This document shows, in pieces, positions 20,601 through 29,105 of a DNA stretch of 64,000 nucleotides. Under the pieces are notes generated by a model. That model ran no database searches and was not told where the DNA came from. It saw only the letters and a program-made list of their open reading frames with translations. The DNA lies in assembly GCA_039621445.1 (NCBI GenBank), contig CP154956.1, positions 90,712,482-90,776,481 of the forward strand, given 5' to 3'. Both the position numbers and the translations under genes were made by a program. The DNA comes from Euglena gracilis (Eukaryota; Euglenida; Euglenophyceae; Euglenales). Positions within the stretch are counted from its first letter, which is position 1, and the number at the start of each line of letters is the position of its first letter.

Positions 20601-20720
20601 AATGCGGTGTTGCGATTCATGGAAAGTTGCGGACAATGTGGTGAAATGGTCCATAGACACAAATCCACCACTGCTGGATGTTGCAGACGAGGAATCTCGT
20701 GCATGCAACTGTTGTTGCAA
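17700..20720 (-). CDS. Gag, main frame: coiled coil, capsid, two zinc knuckles
   Basis: 1006 codons ending in UAG. Residues 30-360 form heptad-rich coiled coils (VRQLEERLSRLEQK). A capsid-like region is at about 540-715 (WDGDPTTWRQFFRDWEYYW, LAAEVDELSEKQMREQFD). Zinc knuckle 1 is C764-x2-C767-x4-H772-x4-C777, followed by an SR-rich tail and a second knuckle, C908-x2-C911-x4-H916-x4-C921. This is the structural and nucleic-acid packaging protein. Its N-terminus is in the overlapping 21709 ORF; the frame switch lies at about 20700-20720, where CATGCAAC/GTTGCATG repeats could favour slippage. It is much longer than typical Ty3 gag (about 300-500 aa). Confidence 0.88.
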   Translation of the reverse strand: MQQQLHARDSSSATSSSGGFVSMDHFTTLSATFHESQHRIMQLCDETEKFRQFQSQANENFAPHTYVRQLEERLSRLEQKTCYCDANRVGLSNLSAKVAEMAQRQDSLQLQLQSDIGGINSAIAGLQQSYSALSHRVPDISGIQTAIGELQTRYASVSTKITEMQSLPAGSSSRITENPDFQAFYDKMLTNNQETLQDFCNSLLRLEESVNRNARSTQSEITRLDERISALLDNPQPGNLPMGTTTVLSDNPAPVAPTTTPTKVTSPLQILSNAVKALMGQLQLLDKSHGKLVQDVTGISERIPHLDDFSRYRKRIRALEDEVDRICGQLQLVEHLEQSVHDLSVGLDNVSNQQRVSHRNSAVCIAEDAPDAPDSRFHNPNLGAHAPPPPVSRVSQSAIPRIVPPLALPTTQNQFSDEFPITGTEFSENTAIPPSLHQEIHHSMLVRGMSQTRTPGVGHMLHARHTPTPECPPITGDQQGLRPDFRYQDSPSPEISRFRQESGKDTLGARAYPGPNPRNTTEGQRVFQKDFKGTIAIANKVKPQWDGDPTTWRQFFRDWEYYWALKGPTQDTNPEVIKMEFIDCLPRDEKERARQLVIRYRVSFDDLVEQYASTSSSLVARITLETKWRQCAPPDRKWKSIDLWYAKWLGLAAEVDELSEKQMREQFDAVLMHFTPSLIKDIHREELAGNAMTLDQRWNYVSKQLKLSQLLGQIQSAYTAHPTAGLPAGSVNALQKSPVSPTSPTTGSKTRYPRSSDQATDKVCFLCNKPGHMSRECPNPEARKRIQSPRGSTSSRGSGSSAFSRQSGNSRSSGPRSGGISPRIPFRDERKHGTPRGRSPGAPAKKRDSHRETSRSRSRSGSSSSRSSSGKPRYTGHGRRDIRSPRRFDGKSGNRSPRYQDSRPKSRCSLCGSSDHHSSKCPRSRSPRPGQRHRGMNRGDKGHSSNRHKVGFKISCLEDDTPASGREGDETTDTDFDEARMAVRTLKSVYTSKRPIAGYSAGSDLE

Positions 20721-21709
20721 TGCAACAACGCAGATGAACAGGACTCCATTTGTCCCGATAACTGTTGTAGTGAGCCATGCAAGTGCAGAAACTTGGAGTC
20801 ATTCCGCGTTTCCGCTTCATGCATGCATTCACTAATTTGCCGGAAGTTTTGCGGGAGCTGTTGGCATATTCTGTCAAAGGTTTCCCGAAAGTTTGCAAGG
20901 TCAATACCCGCACTTTCGAAATTCCTCTGGCAATATCTGCCAACTTCCTGCAAGTAATTCCAGCAGTGTTCCAGCTTGGTGAAGACATGTTTCTGGTTGT
21001 CCTCATCAAACTGAAGCACTTTGTTCAATGCGGTTGCACACTCTGCAACGCATTGTTGCACATGGTTGAACTGCCTCACAAGGGGGTGATCCCCTGGAAG
21101 CCGAGCAACAATATCCTGCACATCCTCAGCAGTGAGGAGCTCACCAGTGCCCTTCCCATAGTCATCCATGGGTTGGGATGTACCGGAGAATTCCGGCACC
21201 ACGAGGCGAGTCTCCGGTTGCCAAGGTAGTACGGGATAGCACCCGATATCGGGGGGTGGTGGCAAAGCTCTGTAAGGGCTTGCCGGTGGAAGAGCGGGTG
21301 GTGGTTGAAAGAAACACGGGGTTTCCAACCCACCATCACCAGAGAAGCCCGGTGGCGGAATCACCACGGGTCTCTCCGGTGTGTGCAGCTGCACCATTGC
21401 CGCAGACAGAGGCGAATACCCCCGTTGTGGCAAGGTGAGTGCGGAAGAGGCCGCATTAGCCTCTGAAGCCAATGATGTGGAGGGCTCATCGCCGACCACT
21501 GTCAATGATGACAAGTGTTGCAATTGTGACAATTGAATCAATTGTGCCTCATCGGCGTGGGAACTGGAAGCATTTTCACATAAAAGCTTCCAATCCCCAG
21601 TTTCTTGGTCAATGTCTTGCAATGATGCCTGTAATAAGGCATAGTTGAATTGATGGTTGGGGCCTGTGCTTTGCATCTTTCTGACGACAAAAACAGCAAA
21701 AACCCACAA
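20438..21709 (-). CDS. Gag N-terminal part, alternative frame
   Basis: 423 codons; roughly the first 330 are meaningful: a Pro-rich segment (VVIPPPGFSGDGG, FFQPPPALPPASPYRALPPPP) and coiled-coil-like helices (NHVQQCVAECATALNKVL, FRETFDRICQQLPQNFRQI). The remaining ~90 residues are out of frame with the 1006-codon ORF beneath. Because the helical character carries on without a gap into that ORF, I read both as one gag of about 1,340 residues with a single frame change. The start codon of this frame is not certain. Confidence 0.7.
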   Translation of the reverse strand: MWVFAVFVVRKMQSTGPNHQFNYALLQASLQDIDQETGDWKLLCENASSSHADEAQLIQLSQLQHLSSLTVVGDEPSTSLASEANAASSALTLPQRGYSPLSAAMVQLHTPERPVVIPPPGFSGDGGLETPCFFQPPPALPPASPYRALPPPPDIGCYPVLPWQPETRLVVPEFSGTSQPMDDYGKGTGELLTAEDVQDIVARLPGDHPLVRQFNHVQQCVAECATALNKVLQFDEDNQKHVFTKLEHCWNYLQEVGRYCQRNFESAGIDLANFRETFDRICQQLPQNFRQISECMHEAETRNDSKFLHLHGSLQQLSGQMESCSSALLHCNNSCMHEIPRLQHPAVVDLCLWTISPHCPQLSMNRNTALCSCAMKRKSFGNSSHKPTRILLPTRMCGSWRSDFPVWSRKPAIVTRIGLDYPI

Positions 21710-22016
21710 AACTAAGCAGTTGTGCTGGCACCAGAGGGGCTGTAACGGGTAATACCGTACAGAACCTCCCGGAGCCTGCTCGTCTGCTTAGACGTTGACT
21801 AGAAGCCGGGAGCTGACGCTGCGACCGTGTAATAACGGTGCAGGGGCTCTCCGCTGCCAGTCAGCGTAGGATCGAACCAATCTGCTACCAAGTGTAAAAC
21901 CTGGTAGCCTTTCTTTCTGTGAAGTATGTGTAGGATCGTAACCAAATCTGCTACCAAGTGTAATACTTGATAGCGTTTCTTTCTGTATGGGCTGTATGTG
22001 TAGGATCGTGACCTAA
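21710..22016 (-). other. 5' leader of the LTR element with repeated primer-site units
   Basis: Between LTR and gag. It contains two extra copies of the primer-binding segment (21881-21890 and 21947-21956) in imperfect 66-70 bp units that also include TAGGATCG and TTTCTTTCTGT, plus hairpins CGTCT-GCTT-AGACG (21781-21794) and ACCGT-GTAATA-ACGGT (21824-21839). Confidence 0.7.
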
Positions 22017-22026
22017 TCTGCTACCA
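22017..22026 (-). promoter_or_regulatory. Primer-binding site, initiator-Met tRNA type
   Basis: The element strand reads TGGTAGCAGA one base after the LTR boundary (two if TG...CA ends are used). This fits the 3' end of initiator methionine tRNA in many eukaryotes. The same ten bases recur at 21947-21956 and 21881-21890. Confidence 0.75.
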
Positions 22027-22027
22027 A

Positions 22028-22335
22028 GTGTACGTCTGATTTCCAATTCCCAATTCCCAAAAAGCCTTCGCTTTCGCCTTGGCGCACCTACTTGGGAACT
22101 AAAAATCAGAGTAACAGTAAAAACCCTTTTCCCACTTCCCAAGAAGCAAAGCACGGAGCAATGCAGGGAGGACGGACTGGAAATCCAAGTCCGGTCCAAG
22201 GAAAGGAAGGAAAAGGTATAAGAAGAATACCACCTGTGGAGAGAGAAGGGGGCACCCATTAGGAGATCCTAATAGGATCTGCTTCCATCCTAACTTCCTC
22301 AACGGAAGGGGACAGAAGCATACGCCTGGTACACA
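22028..22335 (-). repeat. 5' LTR of the nested LTR retrotransposon
   Basis: Same 308 bp as 5729-6036 with no difference that I can find. A TATA-like stretch (CTTATACC on the element strand, about 22220) might be promoter-related but is unproven. Confidence 0.9.
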
Positions 22336-22341
22336 GCATTA
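22336..22341. repeat. Target-site duplication GCATTA, right copy
   Basis: Matches 5723-5728; see the LTR element. Confidence 0.8.
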
Positions 22342-24110
22342 CATTTAGCCCAAAGCAGCGTGTTTGAAATTCCCAGGTCTGCCCCCCCCACCTGATGCCT
22401 TAAAAATGGCCTTAGGCCTGGACTTAGTGGAATATGGAAATAGGCATCCTTCAGGTCTATTTTTGCTGCCCAGTGGCCTTTTTCCAAAACTGGAAAAATG
22501 TGCTGGATATGATCCAGCTTGAAAGGTTTTACCTGAAACTGCTGATTCAGTTCTCTGCAGTAGCTGATCATTCTCCACTTGGTTGTTCCCCCCTCTGGTT
22601 ATGAAATTAAAAACCATGGGATCAAATGCTGGGTTTCTGAATTCCAAACTGACCCATTTTTTTCGTAATCCAGAAGAATTTTTTCTGCCTGGTTTAGGTC
22701 CAAGTTGGCTCTGGGTTTTGGGTGGGTGGACAATTTTGGGGGATTTACCCAGGGGGGTTGAATTCCATTTTTGATCATTTGACATGTTGCTGGCGGGGCA
22801 TGTTTTGACGACCATTGGAGACTTTTTTGAAGTCTCTGGTACAGACTTTTTTGAAGTCTCCCCATTTTTCCTCCATGGAATTTATTTTCCCAACTAGATG
22901 ATTTTCTGGGGGCTGGGTGGGGGGTGTTGGACATTTCAAAGCCCCTAGAGCCCCTAGGGCTTGAGCCCTTGGAAAAAGAAACTGTTTCTGGGGGGATGTG
23001 CATGCACTCTCTCCCTCTCTGCTCACACTCTCTCTGGAGGATCTTGTTGTTGGTTTCCATACCATAGGGCTTACTGCCCCGGATTTGCCTATCTGGCCTT
23101 CTTGATGTTGATGGTGTTGGTAGCCATACCATTGGGGGGCCACTGTGGCTCCCCCCTTTGTTGATTGAGCAGGAATAAATGCTGGTGGGGAGTCTCCCCC
23201 TTCCTGTTCCTCCTGGGGCTGGGCAGGGGGCTGCCCATTTAAATACAAAGCCCTTGCAGGTCTGCCCCTTAGCTTCTGGGGGGCCTGTGATGGACCCCCT
23301 TGTTATCTTGTTGAAATTGATCTTCTTGATATTTCTGGCCCCAGTGGCCTTGATGATAACTTGAAAGGCCCCAACGGCCTGATTGATTTCTGGGTCGCCA
23401 TGCCCAATTGAAATCTTGAGGGGTTCTTGGGTCCCCACCCTTGACCCCTGGGGGGTGGTGTGATTGAGAAATGATGGGGATGGTGCGTCTGACCTTTTCT
23501 GCCCCTGCCATGTCCTGTGGGGCCTTGGTGCTGGTGGCCACCTTGGCCTTTGTTCCAGCGACTTTGGATGGTGTAGATGCCTTCATGGCTAGTTGTGCCG
23601 TCATGGCCTTTGTTGCCTCCATGGCCTGTGCGGTTCTGGCTGCCATAGCCCGCTTGAACACATGATGTGTTTTGGAAAGTTGGCCACCATGGCCCTGGTT
23701 CCGATGGCCGCAGTGGCCTGCTGGTTGTTGCTTCTGCCCCTTGCGGGGTCTTCTGACCACTGTCTGCCAGGGTCTGTGGCCATCACTTTGGGGGGTTTGG
23801 GTTGTAAAAATATCTTTTGGGGAAATTTCTTTTGGGGGAAGGGGCAGCCACGGTTCGCCACAGTCGACCCGCGCCGTCAGGTTGTCCAGCTGCTGCGGCT
23901 TCTGCTGCTCCCTCTTGAAGTTCTCCAGCGCTGTTCGTCTTGGAAATTGCATCTTTCATTGAAATATTTCAGATACTTCAACAATTTCTGTTTTGAGGTT
24001 CTGCACGAGCGTCTCTTTCTGGATATTTTGAATTGATTGATTGACTTCTTCTTCTTCCAATTGATATTGTATTTGGCGTTCCTTTCTTCTGAGTGTCGAA
24101 GGGCAAATTA
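22342..24110 (-). pseudogene. 5' part of the DIRS-type element: gag-like region and RT N-terminus
   Basis: The stretch reads in several frames. Coiled-coil-like QLEEEEVNQSIQNIQKET lies at about 24070-23960. A Gln/Ala/Gly-rich ORF follows at 23952-23269 (227 aa, rich in basic and Gln residues, gag-like). Further Pro/Gln-rich frames run to about 22600. RT N-terminus is at 22571-22342: ISYCRELNQ and motif A KIDLKDAYFHIPLSP (catalytic D39 of that frame). A one-base shift in the poly-C run at about 22381-22389 is needed before WEFQTRCFG joins the RT half at 5728. The order and strand agree with 3051-5728, so this is the 5' half of one broken element. Confidence 0.75.
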
Positions 24111-24111
24111 C

Positions 24112-24400
24112 AGAATCAGCCAACTCCGGCGAAAAAGGGCACTAAGCAGGGACTCCTAACCCAACGCAGCAAACAATCCAAACAACACCGCCGGCGAGCA
24201 AGGCATGGCCTCACAAGGGCAAAGTGCGGAGCCCGAGGTGTCGGCAGAATCAGCCAACTCCGGCGAGTAGGGACTCGGCAGGGACTCCTTTTCCACGCAA
24301 AAAAAAATAATACGCGCGCGCGCGCACACACATATGTACACAACCCCGCCGGAGACAGGGCATGGCCTCACAACGACAAAATGCGGAGCCCGAGGTAGGT
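24112..24400. repeat. Terminal direct and inverted repeats at the 5' end of the DIRS-type element
   Basis: Two tandem copies of a ~135-155 bp unit (starting CAGAATCAGCCAACTCCGGC at about 24112 and 24243) each end in GGCCTCACAA...GCGGAGCCCGAGGT. The first end block (24207-24241) is the inverted copy of 3431-3465. A CG/CA microsatellite sits at 24313-24335. Confidence 0.6.
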
Positions 24401-24824
24401 CTGCAAATGGGGGGGGGTTCCACAGAAAAAAGCCAGGAGCGTAAAAGAAACCCAAATTCCGTTGACCACCAAAGCCCAGTTGTGAGGTACAAAATCACGG
24501 GAATTTCCTATCTTTTGAAGGAAAATATTTTGTACAACTTTGGCACATTTTGGCAGAACCGTTTCCACAAGGAATACCCAAAAATGGGGGGAAATGATGA
24601 TTTTCCCTTTTTTAAGCCAATTTTTGACCTTCATAGCTGGTTTCATCCACCAGGGAGGGAGCGGAGCGTCCACGCGCGCAGAAAATCCGCATTGTGCAAA
24701 AGAAGGGTGGCCCCATCACCTTTTGAAATCCGGTTGCGCGAACCACTGCGCTGCAGGAGGTCAGCATCCAGGTGGGAAGGAGAAGCGGATGGTGGGAAAG
24801 TGCTGAACGACAGGGACAGGTATG
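24401..24824. other. Gap between the DIRS-type element and the bL12 stop codon
   Basis: Includes the presumed 3' untranslated region of the bL12 gene (minus strand, below 24825). I see no AATAAA in a persuasive place and no other gene. Confidence 0.4.
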
Positions 24825-24941
24825 CTACACCAGCTTGACCACTCCGCCCAGCGCCTCCACGGCCGCCTTCAGCTTCTCCGCCTCCTCCTTCGTGGCCTTC
24901 TTCTTTACGATTGAAGGCAGCTTGTCGACCAGATCCTTGGC
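24825..24941 (-). CDS. bL12 ribosomal protein, last exon (C-terminal domain, second half)
   Basis: Encodes AKDLVDKLPSIVKKKATKEE followed by AEKLKAAVEALGGVVKLV and TAG, the second half of the L7/L12 C-terminal domain. The AKDLV helix, conserved Lys residues and EEAEKLK...GG.V..(K) ending are family hallmarks. The acceptor is TTTTCCGCCTAG before GCC at 24941, phase 0. It joins directly to the exon ending NLSIKE at 31474, giving the classic (L)KEAKDLVD junction. The C-terminal domain binds translation factors on the ribosomal stalk. The stop at 24827-24825 is conventional. Confidence 0.9.
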   Translation of the reverse strand, partial: AKDLVDKLPSIVKKKATKEEAEKLKAAVEALGGVVKLV

Positions 24942-25027
24942 CTAGGCGGAAAAGAGCCCCCATTTAAATGCGTAGTGCCCAAATTTTTTTTCACAAAAAA
25001 TCCAGAAATTTAAATTTTTTAAATATA

Positions 25028-25343
25028 CAGTTTTTAGGAGGGGGGTAAAAAAAAATCAGTCAGGTCAAAAAAAATTGGACCAAATTTTGGCACAGTCAAA
25101 TTTTACTGACATTTTTTCTCTTTGAACTTTTTTGGATTTTCAATAGCATTTTTTTGCTTCAAAAACCTCTCAAAATCAGAATTTTGAGAAAATGCTGAAA
25201 TTTTGGAAGGTGTGAAAAAATGGGGTTTTGGGGGGGGACCTCCTATATGGGGCCCAAAATGGGTCCAAAAACTGGGGCCGCCGGGGGGGGGGGTCGACCC
25301 CCCTACCCACCCTGGCTGTTTGGTAGATTCCCGTTCTGCCCTG
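25028..25343. repeat. Dispersed repeat, copy 1 (pair with 29538-29934)
   Basis: Starts TAGGAGGGGGGT, includes TTGGACCAAATTTTGGCACA and ends CTGGCTGTTTGG..GATTCCCG. The second copy is in direct orientation and has about 80 extra bases near its right end. Confidence 0.85.
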
Positions 25344-25499
25344 CTTATCCCATATGTGGCATGGATGGGGGACATTGACCCTCATGTCCCATTTGACCAG
25401 GTTTTGAATAGTGCTGAGCTCTTTACCTTGCGCGGTCTTTCACTGTAAAACCGAAAACGTGGCTCGGATGCAGAGGCGGAGTTATGGGTAGAAATTTTC

Positions 25500-26160
25500 G
25501 TACATTTTGGTGCTCATTTTTTGGCTCAAAAACAGATTTTCCGGGTCTGGAAGGCCAAAAAAACATCGTTTCGGGCAAAAAAAGTTCGATTTTTTTCGCA
25601 CATATGGCATAAAGTCAGGCCCCCTTATCCAGGTAAGGGGTGGGTAAGGGGGGGGGGGGGAAGGGGGGGGAAGGGGGGGCGGGGAAGGGGTGGGTAAGGG
25701 GTGGGTAAGGGGTGGGTAAGGGGTGGGTAAGGGGTGGGTAAGGGGGGGTCAGGCGTAAGGGGGTGGTAAGGGGTGGTAAGGGGGCTTCACTTTGTGCCAT
25801 GACTCTTTTTTCGACTTTTTGACCCAAAAATGACCCAAAACCCATGGGTTTCGGGCCAAAAACGGGGGGCCGGGAGGGTCGAAAAATGCTCATTTTCGGC
25901 TCAAAAAATAGTTTATCTGGGTCTGGGAGGCCAAAAAAACACCATTTCGGGCAAAAAAAAATTTCCGGGTTTTTTCGACTTTTCTTTGATCCAAAGTCTT
26001 TTTGACCCATTTTTGACCCAAAATCGGTTTCGGACCAAAAACGGGGTGCCAGGGGATTAAAAAACGCTGATTTTGGGCGCAAAAATAATTTTTCCGGGAG
26101 GCCAAAAAACATCGTTTTGGGCAAAAAAAAATCGATTTTTTTCAACTTTTTGACCCCAAA
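25500..26160. repeat. Satellite-like ~165-bp units, diverged
   Basis: Successive units carry TTTCGGGCCAAAAACGGGG, TCGAAAAA.GCTCATTTT, GGGAGGCCAAAAAA and TTTCGGGCAAAAAAA. Related units occur at 40840-40970, 44110-44560, 45240-45500, 45880-46080 and 46680-47040, in both orientations. Confidence 0.75.
25604..25799. repeat. G-rich array bounded by inverted repeats
   Basis: ATGGCATAAAGTCAGGCCCC at the left and the inverted equivalent (TTCACTTTGTGCCATGA) at the right enclose AAGGGGTGGGT-type repeats. The ends resemble those of 27627-28178, so this may be a small mobile element with a simple-sequence interior. It interrupts a satellite-like stretch. Confidence 0.55.
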
Positions 26161-26932
26161 ATGGTCAAAACGGCGAAGTCAAAACAATCCAAAACTGTAC
26201 AAAATTGGCCGAAAAATGGCCGTAACTCGGGCCAGGTGGGGATTTGCAGGGAAACCAAAATACTGTTACATAGTGCATTTTAAGGGCTTCAATTTAGTTC
26301 TCCGGTCATTTCCTTTGGTTCCCCACCATTTTTGAGAAATTTCAAAAAAAATGATTTTGGACCCCAAAAAAGGGGCCAAAAACGGCCAAGTCGCAAGCCT
26401 GCCGTGCTGTTTTGGGCTGTAAATCGGCCATATTTCGGGCTAGGCGGGTAGTTGCGGGGAAATCAAAAAACCGTTAGACAGGGCATTCGAAGGGTTTCAA
26501 TTTAGGTCTCCGCACTTCTCCTTTGATTTTGCTTCATTTCCGAGATATTTTGGAAACATCGATTTTTTGGCCCCGAAAACAGCCCAGAAATGGGCCAAAA
26601 TTAGCCAAAAAAAGGCTGTAACTCGGGCTACACGGAGAGTTGGGGGGAAAATAAACCATGGTTGGATAGGGTATTCCAAGGGCTTCATTTTTGCCTGACT
26701 TTTCCTTGATTTTGCTTCATTGTCGAGATATTTTGGAAAAATTGATTTTCTGGCCCCCCAAAATAAACGGCCCAAAAAAAACACCCCAAAATAGCCGTTT
26801 TGGGCCGCAAAAGCGCGCCAGGCCACGGGCCATGCATGTCGGCAACCAAAACGGCGGACGGGGGGGGGGGGGTGATAGAGGGCCTCCGGGGGTACATTTC
26901 GTCAGACGGACATTTCCGGAAGTACCCCCCCC

Positions 26933-27045
26933 TTGTTGTACGACCAGGTTCCTGCAACCTGTGACCGGGGGGGGGGGGGGGCGGCAACCTGTGACCGGGG
27001 GGTGGTTGTAAATGAGGGGTGGTCGTACGACAAGGGGGTGGGGGC
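26933..27045. repeat. Poly-C/G core element, CGTACGACC variant (short)
   Basis: Left CCCCTTGTTGTACGACC and right GGTCGTACGACAAGGGG bracket two tandem GCAACCTGTGACCGGGGG units. Same architecture as 34435-34825. Confidence 0.65.
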
Positions 27046-27149
27046 GGGTAATGTACGTTTTCTTAAGATATTTTTGAAAAATCGATTTTTGACCGATTTT
27101 TTGGACCCGGCGAAATGGCAGAGTTGGAAGAGGGGGGGCAATCCTACCC

Positions 27150-27440
27150 AGTTTGGGCCCGCCCCTTCGCGGCTGAATAACTCGGGCCTGGCAGGGAGTT
27201 GGGGGTCAAACGGAGGTGATTCGGAAACTAGAAATCCAGTCGCTCGCAACTGGAAAAAAAAATCCAGGAACCAGGCCGGGATCATGGTAATAATCCGCCG
27301 GTTCCCGAGGTGGCCCGAAGGGGGGGGGGACGGGGGGTGGACCCCCCCTTTCCTCGGTGGTAAGCTTCGCTCTTACTCTAAAGAGATAAGAGCTCAGCGA
27401 CCCCGCCCCATCCGGTATTAACCGCCCTGGGAACTTTCTT
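27150..27440. repeat. Dispersed repeat block with an unoccupied hAT-like target site
   Basis: GAATAACTCGGGCCTGG...GTCAAACGGAGGTGATTCGG is also found at 55207-55249 joined to 57567-57600, where an element is inserted after AACAGAGG. A 40-bp palindromic motif (GCTCTTACTCTAAAGAGATAAGAGC at 27370-27394 in part) recurs at 43340, 45668, 40030 and 57727. Confidence 0.7.
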
Positions 27441-27626
27441 GTAAATAAACACATATGCTACGGCAAAAATTGGCTGCATTTCTCTGAATTTTGCTTCCAG
27501 GGTTCCGCAATCTATTATTATGTGAAAAACCTGTGTTGTTTCATAGTCTGTTACTTTTTTTCGGATTTGGGAGCAATAAAACGGGTGTAATCTTGCAAGT
27601 CATCAAAAGGACACAATAACAGAGTG

Positions 27627-28178
27627 ATGGCATAAAGTGGAGCCCCCACAGTACCCCCCCACACACCCCCCCCACACCCCCCCCCACACACCCCCCCACA
27701 CACCCCCACACCACCCCCCCACACACCCCCCCCCACTCCCCCCCCCACCCCCCCCCCCACACCCCCCCACCCCCCCCCACACCCCCCCCACACACCTCCC
27801 CACACACCCCCCCACACACCCCCCCACACACGCCCCACACCCCCCCCACACTCATGTTGACTGTGCGCAACTGTTCGGGTGTCATTTTTTTGACTTACTC
27901 GGCCTTCGGCCTCGTCGCGCCGCGGCCCGGGGGGTGGCCGCCCCCCCCCGGACCCCCCCCAGAACCAAAATAACATCATCCCCTTGTGTGTGCAAAGCAA
28001 GGGAAAGAAAATCCACTTTCCTCAGATTTGGCACCCCCCCACCCCCCCCCCCCCCCCCCCCCACCCCCACCCCCCCACACACCCCCCCCACACACACACA
28101 CCCCCCCCCCCACCCCCCCACACACCCCCCCCACAGTACCCCACACTTAAGATTGGGGTTCCACTTTATGCCATACTT
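27627..28178. repeat. C/CA-rich tracts bounded by inverted repeats
   Basis: TGGCATAAAGTGGAGCCCCC at the left and its inverted match (GGGTTCCACTTTATGCCATA) at the right enclose long (C)n and CCCCCCACACA tracts at 27646-27850 and 28035-28140. The strand asymmetry is extreme (almost no G over 200 bp), so C-strand i-motif or G-strand quadruplex structures are likely. Between the tracts is a unit related to the AAGCAAGG / CACACAAGGGG repeats. Confidence 0.6.
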
Positions 28179-28825
28179 TGTGCAATAACATAAACCTAGC
28201 CTGGCCCGCCCTATCCAATGGTACTTGCCTTTAAAACGACACCACAACTTGCCCAAATCACACCCGAAATCCACGGAATCTGAAATCTCAAAAAATATCA
28301 AAAAAGGTCGAAAATGGGCATCTTTGGCAAGTTATATTTTTCAGCCGTTGCGACAGTCACCAGCAAAAAATTACACTAGCTAGCCGTGCTAGCACCCCCC
28401 CCCCCCCGAGAGTGTCCCCTAGGATTTTCTCCTAGCCAAATTTGGACTTGCTGCAGTCGAGCCACTCCCGGGGGTGGGGTCCTTGCATACCCGTAAGCAT
28501 GGCCCCAGCAGCGTACACTTATGTTTCATTATGAAAATGTTGTAAATGCGAAATTGGTCCAAAAATGGATGTACGCAATGCAACTTTCGGTTATCTGGTA
28601 ATAGATCAATTTGCGTGTGCAATTGAAACAAAAAGGAGAGGCAAAATATGCAAAAGAAAGTCGAATAATGCGACTTTTGCAGAATTTTCATGCTCGAAAT
28701 TCAAAAAGTGCAAAAAATGCAATTTTCAATCGATTTGTCTCATTTTGTATTTTGTTGTTTTTTTGTATTTTTTTTTGCATCTGGTTTTTCCCCGCATGTT
28801 GCATTTTTAACTTCTGTTCATGCTT

Positions 28826-29105
28826 GTGCTTACCAACCGGGGGGGGAGGGGTGGGTGCTATAGGGTGCCTGCCCCTAGCAGGCACCCCCCCCCCGGGGGG
28901 GATAGGGGTCCGGGCCGGACCCAGAAAATTTTCATTGAAAATGGCCTTTTCCGGGCCCCCGGCGCCAAAGGCGCCGGGGTCGGAGGGGGGGGTGCCTGCT
29001 AAGGGCAGGCACCCCCCAAAACCCCACCCCCCCCCCGGGGGGTCGGATCGGGTGCTATGGGGTGCCTGCCCCGAGCACCCCCCCCCATGGGGTAGGCACC
29101 CGACT
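28826..29105. repeat. Dispersed repeat, copy 1 (pair with 39525-39890)
   Basis: Begins GCTTGTGCTTACCAACCGGG, includes GGGTGCCTGCCCCTAGCAGG, CAGAAAATTTTCATTGAAAA and a GGCGCC-AAA-GGCGCC hairpin; the second copy is in direct orientation. Confidence 0.85.

Larger units (their letters stand above)
5729..22335 (-). mobile_element. Ty3/gypsy chromovirus-type LTR retrotransposon, 16.6 kb, with extra 3' ORFs
   Basis: Complete structure in minus orientation: 5' LTR (22335-22028), primer site, gag, protease, RT, RNase H, integrase with chromodomain, about 5.5 kb of extra ORFs, polypurine tract, 3' LTR. The order PR-RT-RH-INT identifies Ty3/gypsy and the chromodomain places it with chromoviruses. It is roughly two to three times the usual size of this group because of a long coiled-coil gag and the extra ORFs. 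Frame changes separate parts of gag and pol, so this copy may be inactive, or some changes are programmed or sequencing errors. It sits inside the RT gene of a DIRS-type element. Confidence 0.92.

Noticed and set aside
24834-24963. 106-codon minus-strand frame in a different phase over the last bL12 exon
   Set aside because: It is a shadow of the bL12 exon; only the AKDLVDKLP frame joins the other exons.
26933-27045. Riboswitch or small RNA gene
   Set aside because: The inverted ends and tandem units fit the poly-C/G core elements found elsewhere in the window.
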